The translations under genes and the position numbers were made by a program. A DNA stretch of 64,000 nt, taken from assembly GCA_035610835.1 (NCBI GenBank), contig CM069447.1:62336060-62400059 (forward strand). Direction: 5' to 3'. The stretch's first letter is position 1, and each line of letters starts with the position of its first letter. Source of the stretch: Ophiura sarsii (Eukaryota > Echinodermata > Ophiuroidea > Amphilepidida > Ophiuridae). Of the stretch, positions 11,385 through 22,119 are shown in pieces. The notes beneath the pieces were generated by a model. The model had not been told where the DNA came from, did no database searches, and was given only the letters and a program-made list of their open reading frames with translations.

Positions 11385-12075
11385 CGTAACGTATAAGTCA
11401 CTTATACGTATAAGTCTTACGTAATGTACAAGTCATTTATACGTATAAGTCTTACGTAATGAATTAGTCACTTATACGTATACGTCTTACGTAATGTACA
11501 AGTCATTTATACGTATAAGTCTTACGTAATGAATTAGTCATTTATACGTATAAGTCTTACGTAATGTATAAGTCACGTATACGTATAAGTCTTACGTAAT
11601 GTACAAGTCATTTATACGTATAAGTCTTACGTAATGAATTAGTCACTTATACGTATAAGTCTAACGTAATGTATAAGTCACTTATACGTATAAGTCTTAC
11701 GTAATGTACAAATGTATAAGTCACTTATACGTATATATAAGTCTTACGTAATGTACAGGTCACTTATACGTATAAGTCTTACGTAATGTATAAGTCAATT
11801 ATACGTATTAGTCTTACGTAATGTATAAGTCACTTACACGTATAAGTCTTACGTAATGTATAAGTCACTTATACGTATGAGTCTTACGTAATGTACACAT
11901 GTATAAGTCACTTATACGTATATATAAGTCTTACGTAATGTACAGGTCACTTATACGTATAAGTCTTACGTAATGTATAAGTCACTTACACGTATAAGTC
12001 TTACGTAATGTATAAGTCACTTATACGTATGAGTCTTACGTAATGTATAAGTCATTTACACGTATAAGTCTTACC
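11385..12075. repeat. 35-bp satellite built on the palindrome CTTATACGTATAAG
   Basis: About 20 copies of a 35-bp monomer alternating CTTATACGTATAAG (a perfect 14-bp palindrome) with TCTTACGTAATG and TACAAGTCA/AATTAGTCA variants. Two longer variants with TACGTATATATAAG lie about 200 bases apart (near 11720 and 11910), suggesting a higher-order unit. A lone precursor motif occurs near 10130-10170. Confidence 0.85.
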
Positions 12076-12787
12076 TAATGTGTTTGAGCCAAACGTCCTA
12101 GTTTTGCAGTGCGGCCTACATTTTGCTTTCCTGACAAAATCATATATATTCCACTGATTGTACTCTATTCAAAAGTATAATTATTATTCTTAGACAATGG
12201 ACCCACGTCACATGAGGTTGAGCTCGCGTAAAGTACGCCTGCTCAACCTCACCCCAAAACGGTCCCGTGGTTCTCCGTTGTGCGCACTACGTCATCTCGA
12301 CCTCAAGGCTCTGATTGGTTGGTGTTCAAACGTGAGAACTGAAAAAACTCATGAGCTTTTCTACGCACCATCACGCCCCACTGCGTCGGTGGTTATGGCG
12401 CAGCGGGCACTGCGTTGGTGGATACGGCGCAGCGTGACGATCGTTAAAAATGCGTCAGTTTAAATTTGACCAATCAGGTGCTTTGGTGTTGTTGGTTGGC
12501 AGTATTGTGAGTTAAACATGCGTGCGCAGCCTGATCGAAGTGCGCCCACGTATGTCGAACTGTGGCCAGGAGATTATGTGCCGTAGGTCCATTGCTGGTA
12601 GACAATCTGCGCTTGCGCCACTCCAATATGATGTTGACAAATGTTGATAGAAAATCTACGCATGCGCCACGCCGACATCACGTTAATACTAAAGTTAATC
12701 GATTCCAGATTAATTACAGGCAATTTAGAATTATCAGGCGTCTCACAAGACGATCTATATTGAAATTGCTTCTCTAATGAACCCGAC

Positions 12788-12944
12788 TATAAAGACTATA
12801 ATCGCGATGATATCAGTATACCGTACGGAATGCAGCTAACGTTGGGTCTTATTAATTTCTGTCAAAACTTTACGTTGGAGAGATTACGCGTGGCTTTGAA
12901 CAATGTAAACATCAATCAGAGGGGATTTTGTCTTGACTGCCAGC
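12788..12944 (+). promoter_or_regulatory. Candidate core promoter and 5' UTR of HYR gene, first exon 1a
   Basis: A TATAAAG box at 12788-12794 lies about 155 bases upstream of the signal-peptide ATG at 12945. The preceding 600 bases (about 12190-12690) are the most CpG-rich stretch of this part of the window, as expected near some animal promoters. No open frame conflicts with the region being 5' UTR. The TATA match is a sequence observation; promoter function is inferred. Confidence 0.35.
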
Positions 12945-12987
12945 ATGAATCTTCCAGCATATGTGATATTTGCGGTATTTCTTGCAG
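12945..12987 (+). CDS. Signal-peptide first exon 1a of HYR-domain gene
   Basis: The ATG opens MNLPAYVIFAVFLAG, a short N-region followed by a hydrophobic core. The coding part ends after the first base of a codon at a strong donor, GCAG|GTATGT (phase 1). Phase-1 splicing inside or just after a signal peptide is typical of modular extracellular proteins. It can splice to 16872-17078, whose first residues (E-LLLSLSFA) extend the hydrophobic stretch up to a likely signal peptidase site before Asp-Lys-Cys. A second exon of the same design lies at 16243-16285. The two share the pattern M-[ND]-L...V-F-L-[AT]-G and similar intron sequence after the donor, so they look like a duplicated, alternatively used first exon. 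Alternatively they start two separate genes. Confidence 0.6.
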
Positions 12988-13206
12988 GTATGTATTGACA
13001 TACATCTTTTATACTGCAACCTTCATAGTTATGTTCGCCTATTGTCCGAGTTTAATTTATATAAGGGAAGAGCAAAAGTGAAATATTGAGTCAGTTTAGT
13101 TCACATACCTACATTTGCATACGCCAAACTGTATCATGTATCCAATCCACGGCCATACCGCTTCTCACCCTTGCGATGATAAACTTTTGGGAAAAAGTGT
13201 ACTTTA

Positions 13207-13299
13207 GGCCCAGATCCTGAACCATGGAATGATCTACCCATCAACATCAGACTCTGTGAATCCTTACAAGTTTTCAAGAAACACTTGTTTCCTATTTAA
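13207..13299 (+). mobile_element. Fragment of non-LTR retrotransposon (C-terminal tail of reverse-transcriptase ORF)
   Basis: The plus-strand translation GPDPEPWNDLPINI, then RLCESLQVFKKHLF, then a stop, matches the motif that ends many LINE polyproteins (W-N-x-L-P ... I-R ... S-L-x-x-F-K-x-x-L). It is a short decayed remnant inside the intron after exon 1a, not a gene. The family (CR1/L2/RTE-like) cannot be fixed from this much sequence. Confidence 0.5.
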
Positions 13300-13559
13300 T
13301 GATCTCGTATTTAGGTGACATACTGTACTATGCAACCACTTTCAACAATCCCACATAAACAGACAAAGTTCAAAGACTGCAGACTCTTGAGTTCAGTTCA
13401 GTTTATTTTTATTTTTATTTCCACAAATGAGATACATAATAATGAGTTTCAAGGACGGATTTTTAAAACAAATATTATCGAACATTGATTTATCTGCCAG
13501 CTATCAGAGTAATCTAGCAATTAATTATACACTGGTTCAATTCACCTTTAATCCCGTAT

Positions 13560-13782
13560 GCAACTATTAGAATGTAATTCTCTTCTTCACAAATACTACC
13601 CGAACACATACTCAAAATCGTGCAAAATATGCAACAACCCATTCGATACCGTATGAATGGTTGTATGGAATATAAAAACATATACAGTGCTAGAAATGAC
13701 AGAATAGTTAACCATATTAGAGACGAAATCAAGAAAAAACACTCACAGGCCGAAGTTGTTAACAACAATGATCACCGGTGAC
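13560..13782 (+). mobile_element. Decayed reverse-transcriptase C-terminal segment, frameshifted
   Basis: One frame reads ...CNSLLHKYYPNTYSKSC then KICNNPFDTV. After a frame change it reads NGCMEYKNIYSARNDRIVNH, then IRDEIKKKHSQAEV. The spacing C-x2-C ... E/D-T ... N-G-C ... R-N/H-D resembles the zinc-binding tail following reverse transcriptase in several animal non-LTR elements (C-x2-C ... H-x-x-x-G-C ... R-H-D). The His-containing step is lost at the frame break. It is an inactive remnant about 260 bases downstream of the LINE fragment at 13207, and may belong to a different element. Confidence 0.4.
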
Positions 13783-14693
13783 TTATTTGATAGCAGAACT
13801 GATTTCAATATCAAACAACACCGTAAAGCAGATATCGTCATTTATGACTAGTAGGTACGCCACTTCGATTTGACCCCAAATTATTAGGTATGAGGGCGTC
13901 CTAACATAAACACGAAATTAATTCAAATTTACTCGATTACCTACTTAGAAATAACTAACACTTATTTAGGACGAAATATAAACAAAAGGAGACCGCTGAT
14001 GAAGCATACATCTATTTTACTTCATACTGTTTTATCGAATCAATATATTCAGTCACCAACGTCCCGAAATGTGAGATTTCACGCTACTGCATCGGCGTAA
14101 ACTGACATGAACTGGAAGAAATGGTAGCCAATTTTAATTGAAAACGTCCGTAAATCCCTTATTTTACAACGTCGTAAAAATCCATCTATACATCCATACA
14201 GTACCGAAATCCGGCCCCTCGTTTTCGAGATACTTAGCCAGGGTTCTTATGGACCACCTTATATACAACAATTTGTATTACTGCTGACTCTGAGTTTATT
14301 TGAATATAATACAATCATTGATGCATTACGTACCACCGGTGTCGCAACATGTCAGTACGGCGTATCCAAAAAAAGAAAGAAGACAAACTGGGTCAAATTA
14401 TAGGCGTTGGTTCTTCGTATGATTTGGCTAAAAGGTGTGGGAATTTGTCCTTTCACTAAGTTAATTCCAACCAAATGCAATGTGAACTCTTTGAGATACA
14501 ACGTGATGAAGTGAAGTGAGACATCCGAGACATTTTCACCCGGCTTATGTGAAAGACGAGTAATGTGAACAGGATTCCAGTAACGATTCTAAAATACTAA
14601 AAAAATATATTCAACATAAATTCAACGAATGGCTTTTGTTAGGTAATTGTTTAATCTGTGTTCAGCAATTATTTTAGGTTTTTGTATTACCTA

Positions 14694-14745
14694 CGAGGGT
14701 GTATCAAAAGTTTTAGACATCACCCAGAAGTGAAGGAGCCAGAAA
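14694..14745 (+). mobile_element. Solo mariner-like terminal inverted repeat
   Basis: CGAGGGTGTATCAAAAGTTT and the following CACCCAGAAGTGAAG closely match the termini of the complete mariner-like MITE at 32549-33073, and the match is preceded by TA. I found no matching opposite end nearby, so this is a solo or decayed copy. Confidence 0.45.
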
Positions 14746-15249
14746 CTTCATTTTTAATAGAAAAACAGAAGTCTCCCCTTTCTTATATCCTTCCCCACCC
14801 CCATCAATCAATGTTGGGGAAACTGCCAAGGCTCTTGATAACACTACTCGGATCAACATTGTCTCGGGGGGAGGGGGGGGGGGGGGGGCGGGTTTTCCCG
14901 TAATTAAATTATGACAAAGTGTGCCAACCTTTTCCCCTTGATTGTCTGAGTCATTCGTTAAACAAATCATCTGTTTTAAGTCTGTTGGCTATAACTTAGA
15001 ATACTAAAATCTACAAAGATTTCTTCACCAGATTTGGAGGACAGATAGGTTATAACATTGGTCACGTGTTCAAATGTTATGCATCAACGTACGTTTAGGG
15101 ACCGGTTACTTTTAATTACGGAGGTATATTTTTTACTTAAAAATGCCCGTGAAACTACAGACATGACCAGTTATTTAAATTCAGATGAATGCTCGACCTC
15201 ATATATCATCTGCCAAACGTTAAACATCTTCCCGTCGTTTATCTATATT

Positions 15250-15610
15250 TCAAGACGATATAGTCGATGATCATGAGTACATAAAAAAATAAAATATTAA
15301 GAAACACAGTGCAATATTTATTAAGTTAGAGATGACACGACGTTTCGGGTCTAAACCCTTTAACAAGTGTGGTGCCAGCAAGTAAATGCATCAAGGTGAA
15401 ACAAAAAAACCACAAGGATATTATATAATATAAGTTGGAAATCATTTGTTTCAATGATGGCATGCTGGTATATAAGATGGTAAAGTTCGCAGAAAAGTAG
15501 CAATTAAAAGCTGAAAATGTAGAGTCGTTGAACTGCGTAGCACTGGATGATATAGAGTCGATGATCATGAGTACATGAAAAATTAAAATATTAAGAAATA
15601 TCAAATTCAT
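15250..15610 (+). repeat. ~50-bp direct repeat pair 295 bases apart
   Basis: ATAGTCGATGATCATGAGTA plus CATRAAAAAATWAAATATTA occurs at about 15257 and 15552, flanking a segment with GACGTTTCGGGTCTAAACCC. The segment resembles debris of a retroelement end but cannot be assigned. Confidence 0.45.
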
Positions 15611-16242
15611 TTCATAGAGTGGATTCATTTGAGCGTGAAGATACACCGAATAAAGAAAGATTTGACAATACGTACTTCTGTTACACTAATTGAAAACATT
15701 AATATATAATAAACATATGATAAAGGACCTTGTATCAAATGAGTCTGCTGTCTCTGCGTATCTTAATAATTCATGGGGGGGGGGGGGGGGGGGGGGGGGG
15801 GTGGAACTCATACGCAATGACGGGACCGACGCTCTTTACCATGTATGGTTTTAATTTGGGGAATGTTTGGTATACCCATGTATACCCATACCTAAAATGT
15901 GGCCGACATATCCTCTTTGTATCAACGGGGGTATGACATCAATGACATTAAATTGATTAATGCACATAATGTTGCTTTATTGCGTTATTAGTAATGATAT
16001 GACTTCTGTTGAATTCGAAAAGCTGCCCCCATCAAGAATGTTACCGGTATCGCTCTAATGAATAAGGCTGTCACCATATTGAGATCAGGTTTGTACATTG
16101 CACTTATCATTATACCTGTTTTGCGGAGTACATGTATTAGGTAAAACGTTATGCCTCCGTGTTTCTATTTTCGAAGTAAGGAAATACATAGTATGTTTCA
16201 CAATTGTCGATATTATTGATCAACCATCTACACAATGTGAAC

Positions 16243-16285
16243 ATGGATCTGCAATTGACTGGAATACTAGTGGTGTTTCTAACAG
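16243..16285 (+). CDS. Signal-peptide first exon 1b of HYR-domain gene
   Basis: The ATG opens MDLQLTGILVVFLTG and ends in phase 1 at the donor ACAG|GTATGT, exactly like exon 1a at 12945. It lies only about 590 bases before exon 2 at 16872. Spliced to that exon, the hydrophobic run continues as ...VVFLT then E-LLLSLSFA, followed by Asp-Lys-Cys. This makes a complete signal peptide of about 22-23 residues, which is the best internal support for both exon calls. The intron following the donor resembles that after exon 1a (both contain an ACC(G)CCTTCATA-like block 40-60 bases downstream), so a stretch larger than the exon was duplicated. No TATA box is obvious upstream. Use of 1a versus 1b is an inference. 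Confidence 0.65.
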
Positions 16286-16871
16286 GTATGTGTTAAAATT
16301 CTACTACGTTTGTACCGCCTTCATAACGTCAAAGTGTCTGTTCAATGTGTGACAACTTTAGTTCTGGGTAGTAATTCGACTTGAAGTGTGACCGCAGTAT
16401 TTAACACATATTACGAGTAATATTTAGAGATAATTTCTTCCAGGTTGACAAACTCATGGACACGACATCTCTTAGATTTTGCTTAAAGTTTGGGAGGTGA
16501 AAACAATTTAGTATATGGTGTTGCCATGGTAACGAGGCTATCTTGTTTTTGTTCATTTTAAGGAAAAATCGTCCTAATTATACTGATTTCAGCAATGAAA
16601 ACAAATTCGTAAATGTTTTGCAGTTACGCAATATCTGACGTTTTCTTCTTGCACAAATTGTGCTTTTTGAACAAGGCAACAGGGTATAAATCCGGCAAAC
16701 TTAATTATTTAAATCAGGTGGTTGTTAGACCAACGGTAGGGTTTCTCAATAATGAAGTCAGTTCGGGGGACAAATCTACCACCTTTACGCGTTCTGCAGA
16801 AATTACGTCATCGGTTTTCGGTAAACCAATTGTTAAAAGAGAGCGATGCATTGTTTATCCTCTTATTTCAG

Positions 16872-17078
16872 AACTATTGCTTTCGTTGAGCTTCGCTGAC
16901 AAATGTTACGTCGGAAGGCGAAGCAGTGGAAGTCACAAGTGGAGTTATACTCTGACCCCTAATGATCCCTGTGCATGTACCAGTCTTATGATTACAACCG
17001 GCAATAGCAAAGATGCTAAATTATTGTCTGATGACGTCATTGTAATAAGAAAAAATTTAGGAGTTACGACATGCCCAG
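16872..17078 (+). CDS. Exon 2 of HYR-domain gene: end of signal peptide plus unrecognised Cys segment
   Basis: This symmetrical phase 1-1 exon has 69 codons, a good acceptor (CCTCTTATTTCAG) and a strong donor (CCCAG|GTAAGT). Its first codon is completed by the final G of exon 1a or 1b, giving Glu. It opens E-LLLSLSFA, the end of a signal peptide, with likely cleavage after SFA. The mature N-terminus is then DKCYVGRRSSGSHKWSY, followed by PNDPCACTSLMITTGNSKDA and a hydrophobic VIVIRKNLG before TTCPG. Cys residues occur as C, C-x-C and C. I do not recognise the domain. Because it lies between a signal peptide and HYR modules, it should be extracellular. The open frame extends further upstream (16613), but the intronic acceptor makes 16872 the better start. 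Homology search of the 60-residue mature segment would test it. Confidence 0.55.
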
Positions 17079-17576
17079 GTAAGTTGTAATATCATGAATA
17101 TGACCAGCTGCTGACAATTTATGAAAACCGAGTCGAGTCATTGCAAACCGAAACCAGGTTTTCTCCATACAGGGAAGTGACCAATTTTGCATAATTTTGC
17201 ATAGCTATACCTTTGACTGTAACTACGCTGGTTATTCAGTAAATTCTACCTCCTAACTTCGCCAGTAAATAGTATAATTATTGTATTGTCCTTTATTCCA
17301 ACTAGCTAAGGTCATAGTACTTTAGTACCGGTATTGGCTGTACTCTTCTAGATGCCCTAATCTGCCATGTACGGTATAGGCCTAACCATAACATATTTCA
17401 GCTAAATATTTAATAGATCCTAAATAATTAAGAATACCTTTTTTGAAAGACAACGTTATGCCCTTTGTTTAGATAGGACAGGCTCCGAATAAACATAGAC
17501 GCTCTCTATAGAAACGCAGAAACCCGCTGCTTCAAAAGACCTGAGATATTTTCCAAACATATTAGACTAATACATA

Positions 17577-18960
17577 AGTTGTAAGACGCACTATACGACC
17601 CCCGGGAGAGGTGCGTCGTGGGTGCGTCGTTTACCAATACTTCTTGACGGAGGGTACGTCAGTGGCAGCCTTTGGTCCGTCAAAAAAATGACGCAGGGTG
17701 CGTAAAGGTCCGTCACTTTACATGGGTGCGTCACAGTGTACATATGTTTACGAACAAAAAAATACGACCTTTAAATATACGCTTAAGCCTACTATACCAC
17801 ATAACTCCTTGATACCGCCAACCAGGCTCCACTTTAATACCGCAAACATCACTCCGATATTTTATACCGCATGTTCTAAAATGCCCGAAATCACTCGATC
17901 ATCGCCAATAGCTCCGCGCAGTCGCTTGCTATCGTCCTTCGAGCCGATGGATGGAGTATACAGCAGTCTTGGCCCGAGACTATACTACCGGGGGAAGCAC
18001 TCGTAACCACCCGTGTTGTCCATGCAAATGTAATCAAATTTAGGGCATCACATGTGGGGGTCATCAGGGGGGGGGGGGAGGGGGGGGGGTGGGCATATCT
18101 GAATATCTGTTTTAGTATACAAAGGTTTACATCGAGTATGTAATTTCATTTGGGGGCACGTGTATGTGCCGCCTTTTGGGGTGCCTTTTCTCGAAGTATA
18201 ATTATGGGTGGTATTGATTAAATCAGAAATGTTTTTGGTGTATTTAAATGCACCCTTAAATTCTTTGATGGTTTATAGAAGGTGTAATTTCCAATCCGAA
18301 GTTCAAATGTTTAAATACACTTTCGAGAACCCAATTTTGGTTAAAATACACTTTCGAGAACCCAATTTTCTACTTACCTCCCGTTTATTGTAAAGAGGTG
18401 CAAGCCTACACGTATAACAAGGGATGAAGGATGCCCCTTCCCCCACACCCACCCCTACCCCACCGCCTGGTTACGCCACTGAACGGGTCGAAGCAGAATG
18501 GGAAATGTTCTCGAAATTGTTTCATCCTCATCCTGACGTTTATGATAATCAGTTAAATATTTTATGAATTTTAGACCAGTCAGACATTATAGTGCATAGA
18601 AAAGTTCTCCTTTTGGTTCCGTCCATCCCGGTCCCGGTCCAGGGTCTATATAATTATTCGAGGGCCAGGGTTGACAACATCGAATAAGGGCAGATCCCCC
18701 GTGAATCAAAGGTAGTTTCATTTTCAGTAGTCATCGTGTTTTATCCAGTTTATAGTCAACGATATCTGACGACGGGGTGCGTCGTCATGGTCCGTCAGAA
18801 TCCGCCAATGGTGCGTCCAAAAATTGACTGAGGGTGCGTATTTGGAAGGCAATGGTCCGTCGTTTTTTTGACACAGGGTGCGTCATGGTACATGAGAAGT
18901 TGACGCACCTCGGTAAAGTGACGCATCACTCCCGGGGGTCGTATAGTGCGTCTTACAACT
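17577..18960. mobile_element. 1.4-kb non-autonomous element with 30-bp terminal inverted repeats (copy 1)
   Basis: The left end AGTTGTAAGACGCACTATAC followed by GACCCCCGGGA is the exact reverse complement of the right end, TCCCGGGGGTCGTATAGTGC then GTCTTACAACT. Both arms are also studded with GGTGCGTC and GGTCCGTC motifs. There is no long open frame, so it cannot encode its own transposase. I see no convincing target duplication, and the superfamily is open. A second copy (20103-21536) arose by the segmental duplication, not by independent insertion. Confidence 0.65.
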
Positions 18961-19548
18961 GATAGGTGTATACATTGACGAATTACCATAACCTTATGTT
19001 CTACTATTTACTATCAGTGACTATCCTGACGATTCATGTACATGTAATGCTAAGTCCAAATACTGACTACTTAATTATTAAAATACTGCATTCAACAAAA
19101 GCCTTTTTTTCTTCTTTATTTTCTTCTTTTTCGATTAAACATATTTCAGATTAGTCAGAGCAAATACAATCTAAAAGTTGGCATTTAAAAGCCAACTGAA
19201 TTATATTTTAACTTGAGTAAACATTAATGCCAAATTATGAATATTTATTGAGAGCCCTGACATTGAACACGTGTATACAAAAAAAACCACGTAAAGTGTC
19301 ACTGGGCTTAGATTAGGGCTTAGGTAATATTTTCTAATTCTCCTGACAGGTCCGTTGACACAATTGATTGTAAAATACACCCTCATTACCGGGATGGTTT
19401 TCTTAGGTTTTATGTTACATCATGAAAGAATGCCCGGGGAACAATATGCTTGAATAAAGATGAAGATGTCCGGGTCCCATATCACGTGACATGCAGTATC
19501 AGAACAGAAAATGTTACCAATGTTACATCGATTTATTTTCTCTGACAG

Positions 19549-19791
19549 ACCCAGAGAAACCTATCATTTCTAACATGCCCGCTAACATTGTCCAAAACAC
19601 TGACAGTGGAATCGCAACGGCTACATTGAATTGGGTACCACCCTTAGCGAATGACAATTCTGGTTCTGTTACATTGACATCAACCCACAGACCAGGTGAC
19701 TCTTTCCCCATTGGTGATACTATGGTTAGTTACACTGCGATCGATCCTTCGTGGAATATGGCAACCGAAATGTTCACCGTAACAGTTGAAG
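19549..19791 (+). CDS. HYR domain exon 1
   Basis: This phase 1-1 exon of 81 codons has the acceptor TTTTCTCTGACAG and the donor GAAG|GTACTG. It encodes a HYR (hyalin repeat) domain, an immunoglobulin-like fold found in hyalin, sushi-repeat proteins and other extracellular adhesion proteins. The match covers the domain: DPEKPIISNMPANIVQNTDS, then ATATLNWVPPLANDNSG, then a pre-turn VTLTSTHRPGDSFPIGDT, and MVSYTAIDPSWNMATEMFTV ending in TVEG. Family hallmarks visible are W-x-x-P, D-N-S-G, F-P-I-G-D-T and V-x-Y-x-A-x-D. The canonical Gly-Asn after the Asp is Trp-Asn here, and the usual Cys near the end is absent. It is 96.7% identical in nucleotides to HYR exon 2. Confidence 0.9.
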
Positions 19792-20102
19792 GTACTGGCA
19801 GAAATAAAATGTCGTAGTAATTCGATCGTAAGTGTTATTATAACAGTATCGCATGGTAGCCATAATACACGTCTGTATCAACCGTTCGTGCCAGCAATGC
19901 TTAGGCGTTACAATACGCGTCTAGAAGCAGTGGGGCAAATCATATTTTGTAGATAAAGATACTGATTTCGATTTACAAATGAACGTTATGCCCTTTGTTT
20001 AGATAGGACAGGCTCCGAATAAACATAGACGCTCTCTATAGAAACGCAGAAACCCGCTGTTTCAAAAGACCTGAGATATTTCCAAACATATTAGACTAAT
20101 AC

Positions 20103-21536
20103 ATCAGTTGTAAGACGCACTATACGACCCCCGGGAGAGGTGCGTCGTGGGAGCGTCGTTTACCAATAATTCTTGACGGAGGGTACGTCAGTGGCAGCCT
20201 TTGGTCCGTCAAAAAAATGACACAGGGTGCGTAAAGGTCCGTCACTTTACATGGGTGCGTCACAGTGTACATCTGTTTACGAACAAAAAAATACGACCTT
20301 TAAATATACGCTTAGGCCTACTATACCACATAACTCCTTGATACCGCCAACCAGGCTCCACTTTAATACCGCAAACATCACTCCGATATTTTATACCGCA
20401 TGTTCTAAAATGCCTGAAATCACTCGATCATCGCCAATTGCTCCGCGCAGTCGCTTGCTATCGTCCTACGAGCCGATGGATGGAGTATACAGCAGTCTTG
20501 GCCCGAGACTATACTACCGGGGGAAGCACTCGTAATCACCCGTGTTGTCCATGCAAATTTAATCAAATTTAGGGCATCACATGTGGGGGTCATCAGGGGG
20601 GGGGGGGGGGGCATATCTGAATATCTGTTTTAGTATACAAAGGTTTACATCGAGTATGTAATTTCATTTGGGGGCATCATGGTGGGGGGGGGGGGTGAGA
20701 GCCCCGGGGGACTTATCACAATAGCGGTATACGTGTATGTGCCGCCTTTTGGGGTGCCTTTTCTCGAAGTATAATTATGGGTGGTATTGATTAAATCAGA
20801 AATGTTTTTGGTGTATTTAAATGCACCCTTAAATTCTTTGATGGTTTATAGAAGGTGTAATTTCCAATCCGAAGTTCAAATGTTTAAATATACTTTCGAG
20901 AACCCAATTTTGGTTAAAATACACTTTCGAGAACCCAATTTTCTACTTACCTCCCGTTTATTGTAAATAGGTGCAAGCCTACATGTATAACAAGGGATGA
21001 AGGATGCCCCTTCCCCCACACCCACCCCTACCTCACCGCCTGGTTACGCCACTGAACGGGTCGAAGCAGAATGGGAAATGTTCTCGAAATTGTTTCATCC
21101 TCATCCTGACGTTTATGATAATCAGTTAAATATTTTATGAATTTTAGACCAGTCAGACATTATTGTGCATAGAAAAGTTCTCCTTTTGGTTCCGTCCATC
21201 CCGGTCCCGGTCCGGGGTCTATATAATTATTCGAGGGCCAGGGTTGACAACATCGAATAAGGGCAGATCCCCCGTGAATCAAAGGTAGTTTCATTTTCAG
21301 TAGTCATCGTGTTTTATCCAGTTTATATTCAACGATATCTGACGACGGGGTGCGTCGTCATGGTCCGTCAGAATCCGCCAATGGTGCGTCCAAAAATTGA
21401 CTGAGGGTGCGTATTTGGAAGGCAATGGTCCGTCGTTTTTTTGACACAGGGTGCGTCATGGTACATGAGAAGTTGACGCACCTCGGTAAAGTGACGCACC
21501 ACTCCCGGGGGTCGTATAGTGCGTCTTACAACTGAT
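20103..21536. mobile_element. 1.4-kb non-autonomous inverted-repeat element (copy 2)
   Basis: Its termini ATCAGTTGTAAGACGCACTA and the matching reverse complement ending CTTACAACTGAT are slightly longer than in the 17577 copy, so this copy keeps the better terminus. The interior is non-coding, with G runs and GGTGCGTC motifs in both arms. It sits in the intron before HYR exon 2. Confidence 0.65.
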
Positions 21537-22119
21537 AGGTGTATACATTGACGAATTACCATAACTTATGTTCTACTATTTACTATCAGTGACTATCCTG
21601 ACGGTTCATGTACATGTAATGCTAAGTCCAAATACTGACTACTTAATTATTAAAATACTGCATTCAACAAAAGCCTTTTTTTCTTCTTTATGTTCTTCTT
21701 TTTCGATTAAACATATTTCAGATTAGTCAGAGCAAATACAATCTAAAAGTTGGCATTTAAAAGCCAACTTAATTGTATTTTAACTTGAGTAAACATTAAT
21801 GCCAAATTATGAATATTTATTGAGAGCCCTGACATTGAACACGTGTATACAAAAAAACCACGTAAAGTGTCACTGGGCTTAGATTAGGGCTTAGGTAATA
21901 TGTTCTAATTCTCTTGACAGGTCCGTTGACACAATTGATTGTAAAATACACCCTCATTACCGGGATGGTTTTCTTAGGTTTTATGTTACATCATGAAAGA
22001 ATGCCCGGGGAACAATATGCTTGAATAAAGATGAAGATGTCCGGGTCCCATATCACGTGACATGCAGTATCAGAACAGAAAATGTTACCAATGTTACATC
22101 GATTTATTTTCTCTGACAG

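Larger units (their letters stand above)
13800..16242. other. Intronic or intergenic sequence between exons 1a and 1b; no exon found
   Basis: Apart from the solo mariner end (14694), the direct repeat pair (15250-15610) and G runs at 14867-14888 and 15776-15801, I see only AT-rich sequence with short chance open frames. If exon 1a starts a separate gene, its second exon should lie here, but I found none. Confidence 0.45.
17452..19980 (+). repeat. Tandem segmental duplication, copy 1 (about 2.53 kb)
   Basis: The sequence starting AACGTTATGCCCTTTGTTTA recurs at 19982 and stays nearly identical to the next through the HYR exon and its downstream intron (...GATTTCGATTTACAAATG). Each unit carries one HYR exon and one 1.4-kb inverted-repeat element. 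Differences are scattered substitutions, small indels in G runs, and a 317-bp insertion present only in copy 2 (22415-22731). The duplication adds one in-frame HYR domain because the exon is phase 1-1. Confidence 0.85.

Noticed and set aside
12197..12463. 88-codon frame in the CpG-rich region before exon 1a
   Set aside because: Arg-rich translation of GC-rich DNA with no domain. The region is more likely promoter-proximal.
16613..16871. Upstream extension of exon 2
   Set aside because: The frame is open, but the CCTCTTATTTCAG acceptor at 16871 gives the phase needed by exons 1a/1b and completes a signal peptide. The extension would break that.
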